Shown piece by piece: positions 50,356 through 62,395 of a stretch of DNA of 64,000 nucleotides (positions are counted from its first letter, which is position 1; every line of letters starts with the position of its first letter). The stretch is taken from the NCBI GenBank assembly GCA_018857735.1, contig JABMCL010002018.1, positions 903,501 through 967,500 on the forward strand, read 5' to 3'. Below the pieces are notes generated by a model. The model did no database searches. It worked only from the letters and a program-made list of their open reading frames with translations, and was not told the DNA's origin. The translations under genes and the position numbers were made by a program. Origin of the DNA: Alviniconcha marisindica. Its lineage: Eukaryota; Mollusca; Gastropoda; Provannidae.

Positions 50356-50490
50356 GGCGATCAGTTAAGCAGCAGAACAAGCTTCAAAACGAGAACAAAA
50401 GAAAAACACCAGTGTATGAGTAAAAGGTAGTCGTGGCGATCAGATAAGTAGCCGAAGAAAGCTGTAAAACAAAAGAGAAAAACACCATGC
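50345..50490 (-). repeat. Duplicated acceptor and 5' end of the first coding exon of cytochrome b5
   Basis: Coding-strand copy 1 (50490-50433): TTTTGTTTTACAG, CTTTCTTCGGCTAC, TTATCTGATCGCCACGACTA. Copy 2 (50405-50345): GTTCTCGTTTTGAAG, CTTGTTCTGCTGC, TTAACTGATCGCCATGACAA. Copy 1 has the better acceptor but ACG where copy 2 has the start ATG. Confidence 0.8.
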
Positions 50491-52060
50491 TGCGAGGCCT
50501 ATGTTCCGCAAATGTGAAGGTCAAAAGATACCCAAGATTAGTTTCCGTGATAAGCTCGGCGTAGCCCCGATGTCAGGTTCAGAACACAGGTGGTTACGCC
50601 TCAAGGCTGATAAGGCCAAAAGACTACACGGCAAGAGAATGAAGAACGAGTAGTAAAACGATGCATAAAGTAGAATTACATAAGGAAGAGAGTGCAAAAT
50701 GCCGCAGCCTGTCCAGCATTCAGCTGAAACTGACCTGGCCCAGAACTTACAGCTCGTCGCGGGGGGGGAAACGTCGACTGAGTGAAAGTTAGCACTGAGC
50801 GTGAATTTTGATCGGTTTTTCCACGACCCCGGTATATCACGTAATATTTATACCTCATACGGGCCTCCCTCTCTTTCCACACGTAATGCGGATTTACCGG
50901 GGTGACGGGACTGAACTGAAACAATGGGAGCGAACGGTTCGTCCAAACACTGACTGGATTACGACATCCTTATTTCGAGGAATGGTGCCGGAAAGCTTGG
51001 CTTGGAGTGTGGGGTGGGGTGGGGGGAGGGGGCGGCCCCCGTATGATGTCATGCTTGTGAAATGCGATGCAAACGGTCAGAGCTTCACGGCCAAAGCGGA
51101 TTTTTGAGAAATCAGTGTCTGACCTGACGCTGCTCAAAATGGAACGGAGAGGCGGAACGGTCGGGGACTAAGGGTGTGGCGGAAATCACTGAGGCGTGGC
51201 TGAATGGTGTGTGCTAGCGGCATTGTTTCGTACTGCAGAACGACTGATTTGCGCCGTATACTGTAAGACCCATCCATCATTGTTATTATTGATCAGAGAG
51301 TGGCCCAGAACTGTTGCAGAGCGAGACAGAGACAGAGACTGACACACAGACAGAGAAACAGATTGTCTGTCTGTTTCTCTGTCTGTGTGTCAGTCTCTGT
51401 CTCTGTCTCAGAGAGGGCTTTAGACTGTCGAAAAAAAATCAGAATCAGAATCAGACTATTTGTTGTCCCAGTACAAGTTCAGTTACGAGGAAATTTGTCT
51501 TACGGTGCGCAGTAGGAAATAGAATAAAAAATAGACTAATATTGTAACACGGCTACAAAGGTCAAACATCCACGAAACACACGCAACAGGTTATTATCAC
51601 AGCATTGAAAAGTAAATATTTACACAAGCATCTGTAATTAAACAATATTACTCTCTCTCTTTATCCTCTCTCTCTCTTTATCCTCTCTCTTTTTATCCCC
51701 CCTCTCTCTCTCCAAATCAGTCTCCTTATAACAACTGAATCAATCCAACCACTGGATGGCTGATAACAACAACAATGATAATACATGTACTGGGTTGGGG
51801 GCAAGGAGGTGGGGGGGTGCGGGGAGGGGGGGGGGGTTAATCGGAGTGCTGGCAACGAGTCATCAAGATTCAGAGGCCAGTCCCCCACCCCCCACCCCCC
51901 AGAGTCGTGCCGGTACTGAGAGAAATCCGCCACCACTGATTAGTATTATGACTGATGTAATTACAGCGTCCCTTGGAACAATTAATGAGTAGGTCTAGAC
52001 AATGGAAACCAAGCTGAATGAGGTGTCGTGTGAGCTAACCGGACATGAGTCGCCGAACCA
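50491..52060. other. No gene seen; hairpin and simple repeats
   Basis: Short ORFs only. A perfect hairpin sits at 51323-51409 (listed separately), pyrimidine-rich CTCTCT blocks at 51650-51715 and G-rich runs near 51800-51840. 50945-51010 has a weak copy of dispersed family C (ACGACATCCTTA, GGTGCCGGAAAG). Confidence 0.5.
51323..51409. repeat. Perfect 40-bp inverted repeat (hairpin)
   Basis: Arms 51323-51362 and 51370-51409 are exact reverse complements with a 7-nt loop (TTGTCTG). The arms are GACAGA-like simple sequence with a central GACTGACACACAGAC. A transcript would form a long perfect stem. Confidence 0.95.
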
Positions 52061-52070
52061 TGGACCTATA

Positions 52071-52252
52071 TATAGGTAGGTAGGTAGTGTTGCTTAATGT
52101 CCTCAGATGTCAGTTGACATGTTAGGGACAAGCTGAGACCAATGCCGAAGCATGGTTCAATATAGCTTTACGTCCACGGAAACCAGAAGGCTCGTTAGGA
52201 CGGACAGCCCAGGACGGCCACCTCGACTCTCACGCAGCTCCTGAACTATGAC
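52071..52252 (-). mobile_element. Element B single copy with (GGTA)n tail
   Basis: Full element from TTGCTTAATGTCCTCAGATG to CAGCTCCTGAACTATG, preceded by GGTAGGTAGGTAG. Flanking GACCTATATATA (52065 and 52249) is a probable target duplication of about 10-12 bp. Confidence 0.85.
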
Positions 52253-52880
52253 CTATATATACGTTTACTGCCTATATATATAGGTCCATGGCCGAACACT
52301 TTTTTCAGGGTACCAGGCGAGATCAAAAGATCAAGAGATCTTAGAGGAGGGAGGTGGAGCTGGACCCTCAACTTAGCCCAGAAGAGATCATGAGTAGGGA
52401 GGTGGAGCTGGGCTAAGAAGATTGGACTTCCTTTGCTTGAGTTGTCCAAGTTGTTCGTCAACAGCAGTGCGACGGACATCGTCTTTGTGGCTCTGGCCAG
52501 GCACAGCAGTTGAAACAGCAATTGCGCAGTGCACAAGTGCTGGGCAATGGGAGGGGACACCGCCCTAACACTTCCATTGTTCTGGCGGCGGTCCACGGTC
52601 TCTCCTGTCTTTTTCGGGCGGTTTCCGCGGTCGAGCCTTCACTCTTTCGGCCCCTTCCCACTCTGCCCCCGTCCCTAATAGGCCATCTCGCCTCCGTGGA
52701 CGTAAAGCACCATGAAACGAACACTTTTGTAGTTGTCAGCGGCTGTCCACGTAATCCTACGCCCACTGAAAGGAAGCTGGGCGGGGATTCCCGTTGTCAG
52801 TTCAGTCAGACAGTCAGTGGTGGCGTGGCCATGTCGGAAATGAGCAAAAGTTGGGTTTTACTGATTCCGCATGACGTGAA
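52253..52880. other. No gene seen
   Basis: Contains a short direct repeat (GGGAGGTGGAGCTGG at about 52349 and 52398) and a SINE A tail fragment at 52665-52712 (CCGTCCCTAATAGGCC, CCGTGGACGTAAAGCACC). Confidence 0.5.
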
Positions 52881-52884
52881 AAGC

Positions 52885-53370
<486 letters not shown>

Positions 53371-53372
<2 letters not shown>

Positions 53373-53938
53373 TGCTAGAACAGATCGTGTGAATGCTTTG
53401 TCACGTCAAGATACTGGTTATGAAGACAGATATATACGCAAACAGAAGCCGTGAAACTGTCTGTGAATACACGACAGTGTACCTCGCATTTCAGTCCTTA
53501 GAACAGAACAAGGACATTCTTCTAGAGACTGATATGAGCTGTTTTCGCGCAATAAAAAAGAATACATCAGAGTGCTTTCAAGGGCAGGCAGGAGCGCTTC
53601 TGACGCCAGTATGACCGGAATCTGTTACAGCCGCGCATTCGTCACGATCTTGTGCATCGGCTGTGCCAGACGCGACCTTTCATGCTGGATCCACGGGTGA
53701 TATTAGTGACCAGGTCAGTGACGTAAGCATAGCGAAGGTTAAACCTGGCCTCATGCCAGAAGTTCCGACTGGAAAATTCCTACACGGATTACCGTCATAG
53801 TTCTGTATACAGGGATTTAGACCAGCTATCCTCAAATCCAGACACCCCCCGCCGCCCCCGCTCAAAACTACAACAACAATAACAACAAGAAAACAGCAAC
53901 ACACACACGATGTTTTACCATGATCATTTTTCTCTTAG

Positions 53939-53940
<2 letters not shown>
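53371..53940. other. No gene seen
   Basis: Short ORFs only (73 codons at 53393-53614), without splice or family signals. Confidence 0.4.

Positions 53941-54029
<89 letters not shown>
53941..54029. repeat. (AC)n microsatellite
   Basis: About 44 uninterrupted AC units. Confidence 0.98.
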
Positions 54030-54032
<3 letters not shown>

Positions 54033-54339
54033 ACCTTGATCACTTCAGTGTGCTCTACCCCCTCCCCCTCCTCTCCTCAGCCGTGGGAGCAGGTCAGAGG
54101 TCGAATCGTGCTTCAGGCACATATAATATTATATAGCTATAAAGCATGACATAATCGGCAGGCTAGCATGGACAGTCAATGCGTCTGCGGCCAAATGCTG
54201 CCCGAAGAGAAGAACAAAGTGTTCAGCTGCACCGTGTGTTGGCTTGCCCTGTCAACGTGACTTCCGTTGAGGTCACACACACCAAACAGTGCCTTCCGCA
54301 CCTTCCGGACTCTGCCAGAATTGGTTACGCCGATGACGG

Positions 54340-54400
54340 TGTGGTTTTTTTTAACGTCCTCGGATGTCGGGCTGACATATTCGGGACAAGACAATGGTTA
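54340..54400 (-). repeat. Element B fragment
   Basis: TTAACGTCCTCGGATGTCGG then CTGACATATTCGGGACAAGA, a truncated end of element B. Confidence 0.7.
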
Positions 54401-54507
54401 CGCCCTCGAGGGGCACTCTTATCTTCTCGCAGCTGTCCACCGACGCCGTCCGCAGCGCCCTCCGAAAGGTTTGGGTCATGGAACCTATATATTCAGGTCC
54501 ATGGTTT

Positions 54508-55072
54508 GGGTACTAACATGGTTCAGGAGCTGTGTGAGAGTCGAGGTGGACGTCCTGGACTGTCCGTCCGAACGAGCCTTCTGGTTTCCGTGGACGTAAA
54601 GCTATATTGAACCATGCTTCGGCATTGGTCACAACTTGTCCCTAATATGTCAACTGACATCTGAGGACATAAAGCATCACTTCACCATGGGTACTAACAC
54701 ATAGTTCAGGAGCTGTGTGAGAGTCGAGGTGGCCGTCCTGGGCTGCCCGTCCTAACGAGCCTTCTCAGTGGTTTCCGTGGACGTAAAGAATTATTGAACC
54801 ATGCTTCGGCATTGGTCCCAGCTTGTCCCTAATATGTCAACTGACATCTGAGGACATTAAGCAACACTACCTACCTACCTGGGTACTAACGTAGTTCAGG
54901 AGCTGTGTGAGAGTCGAGGTGGCCGTTCTGGGCTGTCCGTCCTAACGAACCTTCTGGTTTCCGTGGACGTAAAGCTATATTGAACCATGCTTCGGCATTG
55001 GTCCCAGCTTGTCCCTAATATGTCAACTGACATCTGCGGACATTAAGCAACACTACCTACCTGGGTACTAAT
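54508..55072 (+). mobile_element. Element B trimer with four copies of the target site
   Basis: Copies at 54521-54680, 54704-54880 and 54894-55062, each starting GTTCAGGAGCTGTGTGAGAG. The spacer GGGTACTAAC stands at 54508, 54689, 54881 and, as GGGTACTAAT, at 55063. The copies differ slightly and their ACCT tails vary in length. Confidence 0.88.
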
Positions 55073-55114
55073 AAGACTGTGGAAGAAACATAGCGTCAAA
55101 GCACGCACCTAGAG

Positions 55115-55390
55115 GGAACTCGGTTCGAATCCGCTTCGGCTCTCCTTTCTCTTCAAAAGTTGTGGTCGGTGGACACTGTCTTGTGACTTTGTCCCTCACA
55201 ATTAATCAAACATTAAAATGGCTCTCATCGCTGCCCATCTTAATGCAGGAGTCATTCTGGTGGTGACAGTGTAGCGATAGGTATATAATCTCACTCTTCC
55301 CCCACCTCCATGCCCCCTTCCACTCCCCCCTTTCTACCCGTCCCTAATAAGCCTTATGGTTTCTGTGGACGTTAAGCTCCATGTTTACTG
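55115..55390 (+). mobile_element. SINE A, head degraded
   Basis: Body from GGTTCGAATCCGCTTCGGCT through AAAAGTTGTGG, CATTAAAATGGCTCTCATCG and GGTGGTGACAGTGTAGCG to GGACGTTAAGCTCCATG. The A-box half is not recognisable. Confidence 0.85.
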
Positions 55391-55479
55391 TACATCGTGT
55401 CAAAGCACGCACGTAGATATATGAAGCGCGTTCGCGCCGGGTGAAAAAAAGGGTTCTGTCTCGATTCACACCATTTTGG

Positions 55480-55745
55480 TTTTATTTGTGCTGGCGTATG
55501 CAATGCAGGCGGTAATAAACACAACGCCTGATACAGTCCGAGTTGTCTCTTACAAATTCACTGCCATTTGAGCACCAAGGACAAAACTGTGCCTTTGCCG
55601 ACAGTTTTTCGAGACCTATGGCATAATCAGTTATGGCAGTGGTTGGAGGAAGGATGTCGTAAACCAGTGCTTGGAGTTTGTGCCTTCCCCTCGCTTTCAC
55701 CGTACATGTATAGCTTCTTCGGGGGTCACTCTTTTTGTCACGACC
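55480..55745 (-). repeat. Dispersed repeat family C, copy 2
   Basis: Inverse of 8214-8430: GTCGTAAACCAGTGCTTGGA, GACCTATGGCATAATCAG, TTTGAGCACCAAGGA. Longer than copy 1. A further piece lies at 56170-56230 (GGAAGGATGTCGTAAACCAG). Confidence 0.75.
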
Positions 55746-55797
55746 AGACACAGTCCATTACTTATACGCATAATCGGCCAGCCACCCAATTTTAGAG

Positions 55798-55839
55798 CGC
55801 GCGCACACACATATACACACACACACACATACACATACA

Positions 55840-55879
<40 letters not shown>

Positions 55880-55882
55880 CGA

Positions 55883-55913
<31 letters not shown>

Positions 55914-55958
55914 TACACACCACACACAACACACACACCCACACCCACACGCAACCAC

Positions 55959-55995
<37 letters not shown>

Positions 55996-56001
55996 CACAA
56001 C

Positions 56002-56080
<79 letters not shown>
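55798..56080. repeat. (AC)n-rich microsatellite block
   Basis: 280 bp of AC with minor variants. ORFs on both strands are artefacts. Confidence 0.98.
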
Positions 56081-56380
56081 GTCTTAGGATAAAAGCGTAG
56101 GATTGAAGAGAAGCTGGCTACACATCTGCGAGCTGCCCACTTCAAACTTCGCTTTATGGCACTTTCCTTCCGAGGAGGAAGGATGTCGTAAACCAGTGCT
56201 TCGAGCTGCTGCCTGCCCTGTCACAAACTCAAAGCCGCATCGGTTTACGGCACCGTTAAAGGACGGGTGCCGGAAAGCGAGGCTTGTTGTGTGGCTCAGT
56301 CATTTTCGTTTTTGTGTGTTTTTTTTTTACCACCTGGAAAAGTCTGATTCTCTTTTCGGTTCGTTAGACTTGTTTGGGGG

Positions 56381-56565
56381 GACTATACCTAGCGCTACAC
56401 TGTCACCACCAGAGTGACTCTTGCATTTGGATGGGTAGCGACGAGAGGCGTTTTAATATTCCATTAACTGTGAGGAGCAAAGTTCCAACGAGACAATGTC
56501 CATAAACCGCATCTCTTTTCTTGAAGAGAAAGGACAGCCGAAGTGGGGAATCGAACCCACGTCGT
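56381..56565 (-). mobile_element. SINE A-related copy, inverted
   Basis: The minus strand reads GTGGGTTCGATTCCCCACTT (tRNA B-box), CGGCTGTCCTTTCTCTTCAA, then AATATTAAAACGCCTCTCGT and CTCTGGTGGTGACAGTGTAG. Diverged from the other copies and lacks the far tail. Confidence 0.8.
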
Positions 56566-57205
56566 CCGCGCTGATTCACTGAAATGACACACATCATTCC
56601 AGTTGGAAGAAGATGGGGGTGGGGGCGGGGAGGGGGGGGGGGGGGGGCAGCTGAACCTGGAAAAGAGAATTTAGATAGGCAGAATTCATGGCAACAGGCG
56701 AAGCATACAAAAGTGCATTCTGACCTATTCCAGGTTAAAAGGAGAGAAGATGCATGTAACAACTGTGGGTTCTGTGCAAAGGGCACCTTCATTTCTGCGT
56801 CCGCGGTGCCCCACCCTGGGACTGCCGCTAGTCAGAGGAAGAAGTGGATAAGAAAAAAGAAAAAAGAAAAACAACAACAACAACAACCGGACAGGTGTAC
56901 GTTACCAACGTTCGTAACCAACAGACAGGATGAATCATTGGACAGGTATGCTGTTTTCGAAAATCTTCTTTCCTCCTCCTTTTTCGGCTGTCTGTCTTCC
57001 ATAAGGCATAGCAGGTGTTGTGACATGACCATTACTTAACCAAAACCCTCCTGTGACTGATACTTCACCGAAAGACATGAACTTTGAACAAGATTAATTA
57101 ACCCTTTTTAAAAGGTCCACCAGTAGAAAGCGCGAAAAATGGAACTGTATCACATAAAAACTGACATTAAAACCCACTGCTGAGTACCAGGAAGAAAATA
57201 AACTA
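56566..57205. other. No gene seen
   Basis: G-run at 56628-56647 and an A-rich stretch near 56850-56885. Short ORFs only. Confidence 0.4.
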
Positions 57206-57480
57206 CTTACCTCACACAGTAACAATAAGTAAAACGACAAATGCCTCGTTCAGATGGATTTCTCCGAGATAACAACGTTGTGTGTCCAGGTAAGGAGTGA
57301 GGTAAGAACAAATCGCGCACGGCACTTATCTGAGAACAAGCGCTATCGCTTAGGAGCGACGGACGGGGCTCTGGTCTATGTTGACACACAGAATGTCTCC
57401 GGCCACCAATCAGATTGCAGAACGCGAACACACCCCAGTCTGTGATTAGCAAAGGTGAAGGCCGCGGTTAAAGGACAACC
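57206..57480 (-). promoter_or_regulatory. Candidate 5' exon and promoter upstream of the cytochrome b5 gene
   Basis: On minus, GTGTGAG|GTAAGT (donor after 57211) is preceded by CpG-containing sequence and a CCAAT box (CTGATTGGTGG, about 57404-57415). It could be the non-coding first exon spliced to the cytochrome b5 coding exon 7 kb away. On plus, GTGTCCAG|GTAAGG at 57291 gives an equally good donor, so direction is uncertain. Confidence 0.3.
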
Positions 57481-57607
57481 CCCATGATTGCTGTAAGTAC
57501 TCTACAGTTTAGCAGGTCGTTAAACTCCCCCAAGCTTAAATAATCTGGTTTGAAGCTGTTCCCATTCCATCTGTTATACAAACAGGTACTCTTGCGATAC
57601 TATTTCA

Positions 57608-57700
57608 GAGCCCAGGAGCTGTGTGAAAGTCGAAGTGGCCGTCACGGGGGGGGGGGGGCCCCGTCCTTAATAATTGTACGGCCTCTGTGGACGTAAAGCA
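57608..57700 (+). repeat. Element B / SINE A tail hybrid fragment with poly-G
   Basis: GGAGCTGTGTGAAAGTCGAA, a G10-C4 run, then CCGTCCTTAATAATTGTACG and GTGGACGTAAAGC. Confidence 0.65.
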
Positions 57701-58620
57701 AAATTGAACGAACGATACTATTTTTGAGCCAAGATTATTGTAGCAGATGGAGAGATAAAACAGCAGCCAAATCAATAAAATATTCTAATTTTAAAAAGTG
57801 ACAAAAATAAGAATCGCCAACCAATGTAAACCCACGCCCGAAACTGATGGCGTCCAAAATAAATGAATGAATAACCATTTGCATTGTTGTTGCTCAAAAT
57901 GGTATTGAAACTGGCGCGAACTGGTTTGACCCCTCGTGACACGAAAAGCCGTAACCGACTTTCTGTCGGCGTGTATTCATTCACTGGTTCGTTCTGTAGT
58001 TGTAACACACCGTCTTAAGACCGTGTACCATAACAACACCGACTGACCTTGCAGGGGTCGACAGCCCAGCGGCTTTGCGCCGAAGCTGGAGGTAAACATT
58101 GTTTGTCCATGACACTTGTGACTAAAAATGACGCTTCACGCTAGCGCTGCTCATACGGCTGCCGGCTGTAGCCCGCCCTTACCCAAGTCAATGGCCATCT
58201 TTTCTGCTAGGGATAAAGAAAGATTATAAATACAACGATTTGCATTCATAATCTTTGGGATAAATAAGGCGATGAAAAGAAGTTATGTAACAAAAACAAA
58301 TAAAAAGTTTCAGTTTTTGTTTCTTCTGTTGATATATCTCGGTCGGTGTTGCAAATCTCTCGCTCCACTTGGAAAATGATTGGGGGGGGGGGGGGTGTAC
58401 CAACCGAACAAAGAACTTCGACGCATGTGGGTAAAAGTCAATTTTTCTTATCACTGAATCAACTTTTTTTCCCCAATCTGTTTTTAACCTTTTTTATATT
58501 TTTATCCGGCTTCAAGCTTCAATTGCGATAAACTTTGTCACGCTTTTTCTTTCCGTCTGATGAAACTCGAACATCAAAACACTAGGACGAATAAAAATTA
58601 AAAAGTTTTGTGTCGGTGTT
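57701..58620. other. No gene seen
   Basis: Unique-looking sequence with a poly-G run near 58382-58395. No coding exon, tandem array or RNA gene recognised. Confidence 0.45.
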
Positions 58621-58654
58621 TTCATGGGCGGGGGTAGCATTTATGATAGTACTG

Positions 58655-58682
58655 ATAGTATGTGCGTGTGCGTGTGTGTATG

Positions 58683-58729
<47 letters not shown>

Positions 58730-58862
58730 TGTTGTGTGGGTGTGTGTTGTGTGTGAGGGGGGGGGGAGAGAGAGAGAGAGAGAGAGGGGAGAGGGGAGGG
58801 AGAGAGAGACAGAGAAGGGGGAAGAACAGAGAGAGAAGAAAGAGACAGAGACAGAGACAGAC

Positions 58863-58897
<35 letters not shown>

Positions 58898-58920
58898 GAG
58901 ACAGAGAGACAGAGAGCGTA
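58655..58920. repeat. (TG)n, (GA)n and (GACA)n compound repeat
   Basis: TG 58684-58745, GA 58766-58810, GACA 58856-58900. ORFs in several frames are low complexity. Confidence 0.97.
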
Positions 58921-59097
58921 AGTGTGTATGTGGGCACGTACACACTGGAGTTGCCGGAGAAGACACCCATGCAGACCAAATAAAAGCTCTGTTCTTTGCT
59001 CCATTTCTGTGTACCACACTTGCATGTTTTGGTTACGGTATAGTTCACGCGTCGGGTAATTGCTGAAGAATAATTATACTCTGTCACTACATAATTA

Positions 59098-59099
<2 letters not shown>

Positions 59100-59151
<52 letters not shown>

Positions 59152-59273
59152 TCACCATTACCACACTGCAACCACCACCACACCACACACGCCCCCCTCC
59201 CCCCCCCCACAAACACACACGCATGCACGCACGCACATCACCACACTGCAACCACCACCATACCACACATCCC

Positions 59274-59321
<48 letters not shown>

Positions 59322-60033
59322 CGCGCGCTCTCTCACACACAAACACACACACACACACACACAAACACCATTACATCCGCAACCACAACCATACCCACAC
59401 AACGACCCCCCCCCCCCCACCCGGCACGCACACACACACACCACACCATTATCACACTGCAACCACTACACCCAAAACATACCCCCCCCCCCCCCCGCCG
59501 CACACACCACACACACACAAACACACACCATTATCACACTGCAACCACCACACCACACATACACACACACGTCCCCCCCCCCCCGCACCACGCACGCGCG
59601 TGCGCGCGCTCACACACACACATAAACACCATTATCATACTGTAAGCAACCACACACTCACCACATATCACACACACACCCTCCCACCCCCGGCACGCAC
59701 GCGCGCACACACATACACAAACACACACCATTATCACACTGCAACCACTACCACACCACACATACCACGCCCCCCCCCCCCCCTCGCCGCACACACAACA
59801 CCATTATCACACTGCAACCACCACCACACCACACATGCGCCCCCCCCTCTCCCGCCGCACACACGCACACACCACACACGCACAAACACACACCCCAAAA
59901 AACACACACACACACAAACACACACACGCACACACACACACACACACAACACACACAAACACACACACACACAAACACACACACCCACACACACAAACAC
60001 ACACACACACACACACACGCAAACACACACACA

Positions 60034-60069
<36 letters not shown>

Positions 60070-60105
60070 CACACACGCACACACACACACACACACACAC
60101 GACAG
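59100..60105. repeat. 1-kb (AC)n array with poly-C runs and a higher-order unit
   Basis: Mostly AC, but a higher-order unit recurs about seven times: ACACCATTATCACACTGCAA then CCACCACCACACC, followed by a poly-C run (longest about 43 C at 59277-59319) and GCACGCACGCAC variants. The 359-codon plus ORF is an artefact. Confidence 0.95.
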
Positions 60106-60636
60106 CTCGTCAGAGGTGACAACGAAGAGCGGGAGCTAAGAAAACCAGAGAGTGATCGCGCGCACAAACCCCAGGTAAGGCGAAAGGGGCAGTGTTGTGG
60201 CCATGTAGATATAGATCCATGGTTGCGACGCTGTCCCAAGAGGGGCTTACATTGACAACACAAGCCTGTTGTCCCAGTCCTCGCAGTGGCACTATTTAGC
60301 CTGTGAACTGGCCCTGCGTCGTTGGCTGTTGCTGCCACAATTCGGGGCTTGCGTCATTCGGCTATTTATCTTCAAAATTGGCTGCGGACGCTCATTTTCA
60401 GTTGCAAACGGCACTTCGCATCGACAAATTTCCTTTTGCGGCTCGGAAGAAAAAGAAGAAGGAATTAAATCTCTACACACTTCTGCTGCCGCTGTGAAAC
60501 TAAAAGCAAGTTCGTTTAGCATTCTCTGTGGTGGGCCGACGCACACTGACAGAACGAATGATTTGGTGCAACCGTGGTGTTATTCATTCTGTTGAGGAGG
60601 CTTGCTCCCGCACTGGCCTGCTGTGGGGAACACTGT
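60106..60636. other. Non-repetitive block; no gene assigned
   Basis: A unique 530-bp island with CCCAG|GTAAGGCG at about 60170-60178 (donor-like on plus), but no recognisable protein domain. Confidence 0.35.
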
Positions 60637-60691
60637 CACACACACACACACACACACACACAACACAACACACACACACACCAAACACACA

Positions 60692-60740
<49 letters not shown>

Positions 60741-60753
60741 ACACACACACACA

Positions 60754-60791
<38 letters not shown>

Positions 60792-60862
60792 ACACACACA
60801 CACACACACAACAACACACTCACACACACACTCAAAACACACACACAACACACACACTCACC

Positions 60863-60921
<59 letters not shown>

Positions 60922-60947
60922 CACACAAACAAACACACACACACACA

Positions 60948-60983
<36 letters not shown>

Positions 60984-61076
60984 CACACACACACCCACAC
61001 ACCACACACACACCAAACACACCCCACACACACACACCAAACACACACACACACACACACACACACCAAACACAAA
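60637..61076. repeat. (AC)n-rich microsatellite block
   Basis: 440 bp of AC with occasional CACTC, AACAC and CACCAA variants. All six-frame ORFs here are His/Thr or Cys/Val low complexity. Confidence 0.98.
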
Positions 61077-61770
61077 TCTGAATGTTCAAAGTTGAAAATT
61101 GTTTTGAGGCAGTCTCAAAGATTCACCCACACCCACACACACACGCGCGCGCGCACACACACGCTGCGACAAACACACACACTCAACCGACAAACAACAA
61201 GAAAAACATGCCGCAAAATCTGATGACAGAAAAGGTTATTCAGTTAGGTATATTACACAGAAGAAAAGATATGCTAAATCAGAGTGGATCTCACTCGCAT
61301 CCCCCCCCCTCTCCCCCATCCCCAGTTCTTTCGCACAAAAATTCCAAAAATATTTCCAACCATAGTTATTTTGAACTGTCCCGTGAGAAGAAAAAACACG
61401 TTCTTTTTAACGTTGTTTGTGTTTTGATCTCAAACCATACTCACAATAATAGGTAGATTCTGGAAGTAAGTCTTCTGTGCCGAAAATGTCCGTTGTCTGT
61501 CGCGAGCAGGCAAATTTGACGCAGATTAATTTTCGTGGGTCAGAGGGTCAAGCAAAGAAGGACGACAACTGGTGAGTGAAGCGACAGCGGGAAATCCAGA
61601 CAGCAGCCCACTGCAGGGACTGCCTCGCAACACCAAAGCAGACGACGAGGGTGATGAAATCGACAGAAACAGTATTTGTGCTCGCTCGACTGTGTAACTT
61701 ACGGACACGTTTGATTGGTTGAACGCGATGACTCGGCAATCCCAAAGCTGACTACATTTCAGTGTTCTGG
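61077..61770. other. No gene seen
   Basis: Short CA and CGCG runs at 61127-61160 and a C-rich patch at 61300. Short ORFs only. Confidence 0.4.
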
Positions 61771-61771
61771 T

Positions 61772-61932
61772 TCCCATAGTTCAGGAGCTGTGAGAGTCGA
61801 GATGGCCGTCCTAGGCTGTCCTAACGAGCCTTCTAGTTTCCGTGGACGTAAAGCTATATTGAACCATGCTTCGGCATTGGTCTCAGCTTGTCCCCTAATA
61901 TGTCGGCTGACATCTGAGGACATTAAGCAGCT
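61772..61932 (+). mobile_element. Element B single copy
   Basis: GTTCAGGAGCTGTGAGAGTC to CTGACATCTGAGGACATTAA, followed by GCAGCTACCC instead of the usual ACCT tail, then (GA)n. Confidence 0.85.
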
Positions 61933-61934
61933 AC

Positions 61935-61935
<1 letters not shown>

Positions 61936-61981
<46 letters not shown>

Positions 61982-62199
61982 GATGATGACGCTTTGTGGC
62001 TACCGGCTGTCGAGTTGACATATCAAGAGTTGAGGTATAAATAGCGGCTATTACAATCTTTACGTCCACGGAGCTCTCTCACCTGCCCTGCCACACACGG
62101 GAGGGATTCAATCTTCTTCTCTGCATTCTGTAATTTTGTGGACCCAGGATTCTAGGAAGAACATCCACCACCTAAATCTTTGACCTGAGGCTATATGAG

Positions 62200-62246
<47 letters not shown>

Positions 62247-62340
62247 CTTTAATACTCAAAGGGATGGTAGAGTTAAGATTCCATTGGATCTATCTGGCTG
62301 CAGCCAGTCCTACAAACGCTGATAAGCACGACTTCTCAGT

Positions 62341-62392
<52 letters not shown>
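61936..62392. repeat. Three (GA)n microsatellites
   Basis: 61936-61977, 62192-62245 and 62344-62391, separated by unique sequence without a gene. Confidence 0.97.

Positions 62393-62395
<3 letters not shown>

Noticed and set aside
59060..60139. 359-codon plus ORF rich in His, Thr and Pro
   Set aside because: Translation of AC and poly-C repeats; the opposite strand is equally open.
60528..61223. 231-codon plus ORF and several minus ORFs
   Set aside because: AC microsatellite artefacts.
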